From assembly GCA_016787525.1 (NCBI GenBank), contig JAEUUP010000031.1, positions 1-42,714 on the forward strand: a stretch of 42,714 nt of DNA, written 5' to 3'. The translations under genes were made by a program, and so were the position numbers. This document shows, in pieces, positions 42,145 to 42,714 of the stretch. The stretch comes from Saprospiraceae bacterium (lineage in GTDB: Bacteria > Bacteroidota > Bacteroidia > Chitinophagales > Saprospiraceae). The stretch's first letter is position 1, and every line of letters begins with the position of its first letter. The notes beneath the pieces were generated by a model that had not been told where the DNA came from, ran no database searches, and saw nothing but the letters and a program-made list of their open reading frames with translations.

Positions 42145-42714
42145 CCCATGAAGAACTGAAATCTTTTTCCTTGTACAAAAAATGACAGTATGAGAAGACA
42201 AAATCGTCATCTGGATAATGTTTGACTCGTAACAAAATGATAAATCAGATGAAGACTGAGAAAATAGTTGCGAAATTGAGCATAATTTGCTGGATTCTGT
42301 ACCGTAGCGGCGGCGGGATTTGGATGGATGTAGAATGGGAATAAGGAGACGGTGTGACGCAAACTGATACCCAGTCAGGGTTGCAAAATAAACCTTTTGT
42401 CTTGTTGATGCATTGATTTATTTATGGTGGTGTACGCAATACTGAGGGGTAAAGCTGATTCATGTGTATTGAACATTTGATGGGCTGCGATAAAGCGGGC
42501 GTTCCAACTTTAAATAAAAATTAACCTTTACATTCAGTTTGACTCGTACATTATATAGATATTGCACCTCATAAAAAGGGAATGTTCAAAAAAGTGTGTC
42601 AAGGAGTAAAAATATTAAAAAATAAAATTTCCCACATTTTACAGACGTTAGCCAACAATGTTTTAGTGGCTGGGTCTGCCTTATCCACATTTCAATGCTT
42701 TGACAAATTTTAAA

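Larger units (their letters stand above)
1707..42449 (+). repeat. Dispersed 10-mer TACTGAGGGG, plus-strand copies (22)
   Basis: Exact copies start at 1707, 3674, 6090, 6862, 7657, 11370, 13588, 14714, 16609, 17784, 18906, 21397, 21701, 22297, 27573, 27849, 28443, 29932, 31004, 35410, 41610 and 42440. Two one-mismatch relatives are GACTGAGGGG at 37969 and CACTGAGGGG at 41197. With the 24 minus-strand copies the total is 46, against about 0.04 expected by chance at 38% GC. Orientation is balanced, both absolutely and with respect to genes (21 sense, 14 antisense in coding regions). Function unproven; an uptake-sequence-like role is the leading inference. Confidence 0.97.

Noticed and set aside
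816-42449. TACTGAGGGG as a Chi-like recombination site
   Set aside because: Chi-type sites are biased to one strand along a replichore; here 22 and 24 copies lie on the two strands within one 43 kb stretch. Not excluded without whole-genome data, but less likely.
816-42449. TACTGAGGGG as a transcription terminator or promoter element
   Set aside because: Most copies lie inside genes in both orientations, singly, without hairpin partners or fixed distance to starts.
1-42714. tRNA, rRNA or competence genes
   Set aside because: No cloverleaf-type or rRNA sequence and no comEC, comF, dprA or type IV pilus gene was recognised by reading; a covariance search was not possible.

Overview
This 42.7 kb AT-rich chromosomal window comes from a member of the Bacteroidota, probably a gliding, pigmented environmental lineage such as Saprospiria, Chitinophagia or Cytophagia. 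Supporting evidence: gldA and gldF, a giant secreted protein with a type B gliding-associated C-terminal (T9SS) domain, a Bacteroidota-type lycopene cyclase, the BT_3928/DUF1599 gene pair, an rpsU-xerC-hpf run, and promoters of the TTTG-N19..22-TAnnTTTG type. No rRNA, tRNA, CRISPR array, phage or intact insertion sequence was seen.

Layout. 1-1886: a small unknown gene amid repeat-rich DNA with nested palindromes. 1887-6376: papain-like protease, lycopene cyclase, BT_3928-like membrane protein, DUF1599 protein. 6611-13440: secreted thioredoxin-like protein and the giant adhesin-like protein, convergent around a 36-bp hairpin. 13648-18855: DUF2142 membrane protein, TonB-domain protein overlapping an FAD-linked oxidase, TetR regulator. 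18916-22156 (minus): secreted unknown, gldF, secreted unknown, gldA. 22367-25983: DUF547 protein, Rpn/PD-(D/E)XK nuclease, AI-2E-type permease, CBM9-like protein. 26062-29337: cca, purK, an unlisted 54-aa membrane protein gene, purE. 29423-34630: enoyl-CoA hydratase, a palindromic element, unknown gene, thioesterase, hpf, xerC, rpsU, DEAD-box helicase. 34781-41509: YpdA-like reductase, YiaK-like dehydrogenase, NUC1 endonuclease, beta-mannosidase-like GH2, RluA pseudouridine synthase. 41510-42714: no gene; a 22-bp tandem repeat array.

The outstanding signal is a dispersed 10-mer, TACTGAGGGG (extended consensus ATACTGAGGGG, zero to four extra G, then T). I counted 46 exact copies by eye, 22 on the plus and 24 on the minus strand, about one per 930 bp; chance expectation at about 38% GC is about 0.04. 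Thirty-five copies lie inside genes, including conserved housekeeping genes, and use all five reading frames that avoid a stop. Density, orientation balance and coding tolerance resemble the DNA uptake sequences of Neisseria and Pasteurellaceae. I know of no such system described in Bacteroidota, and no competence gene lies in this window, so function is inference.

Secondary signals are a 19-unit alternating 22-bp tandem repeat (41731-42144), a family of palindromic elements whose two copies show compensatory changes in a conserved small hairpin, and several long near-perfect hairpins.
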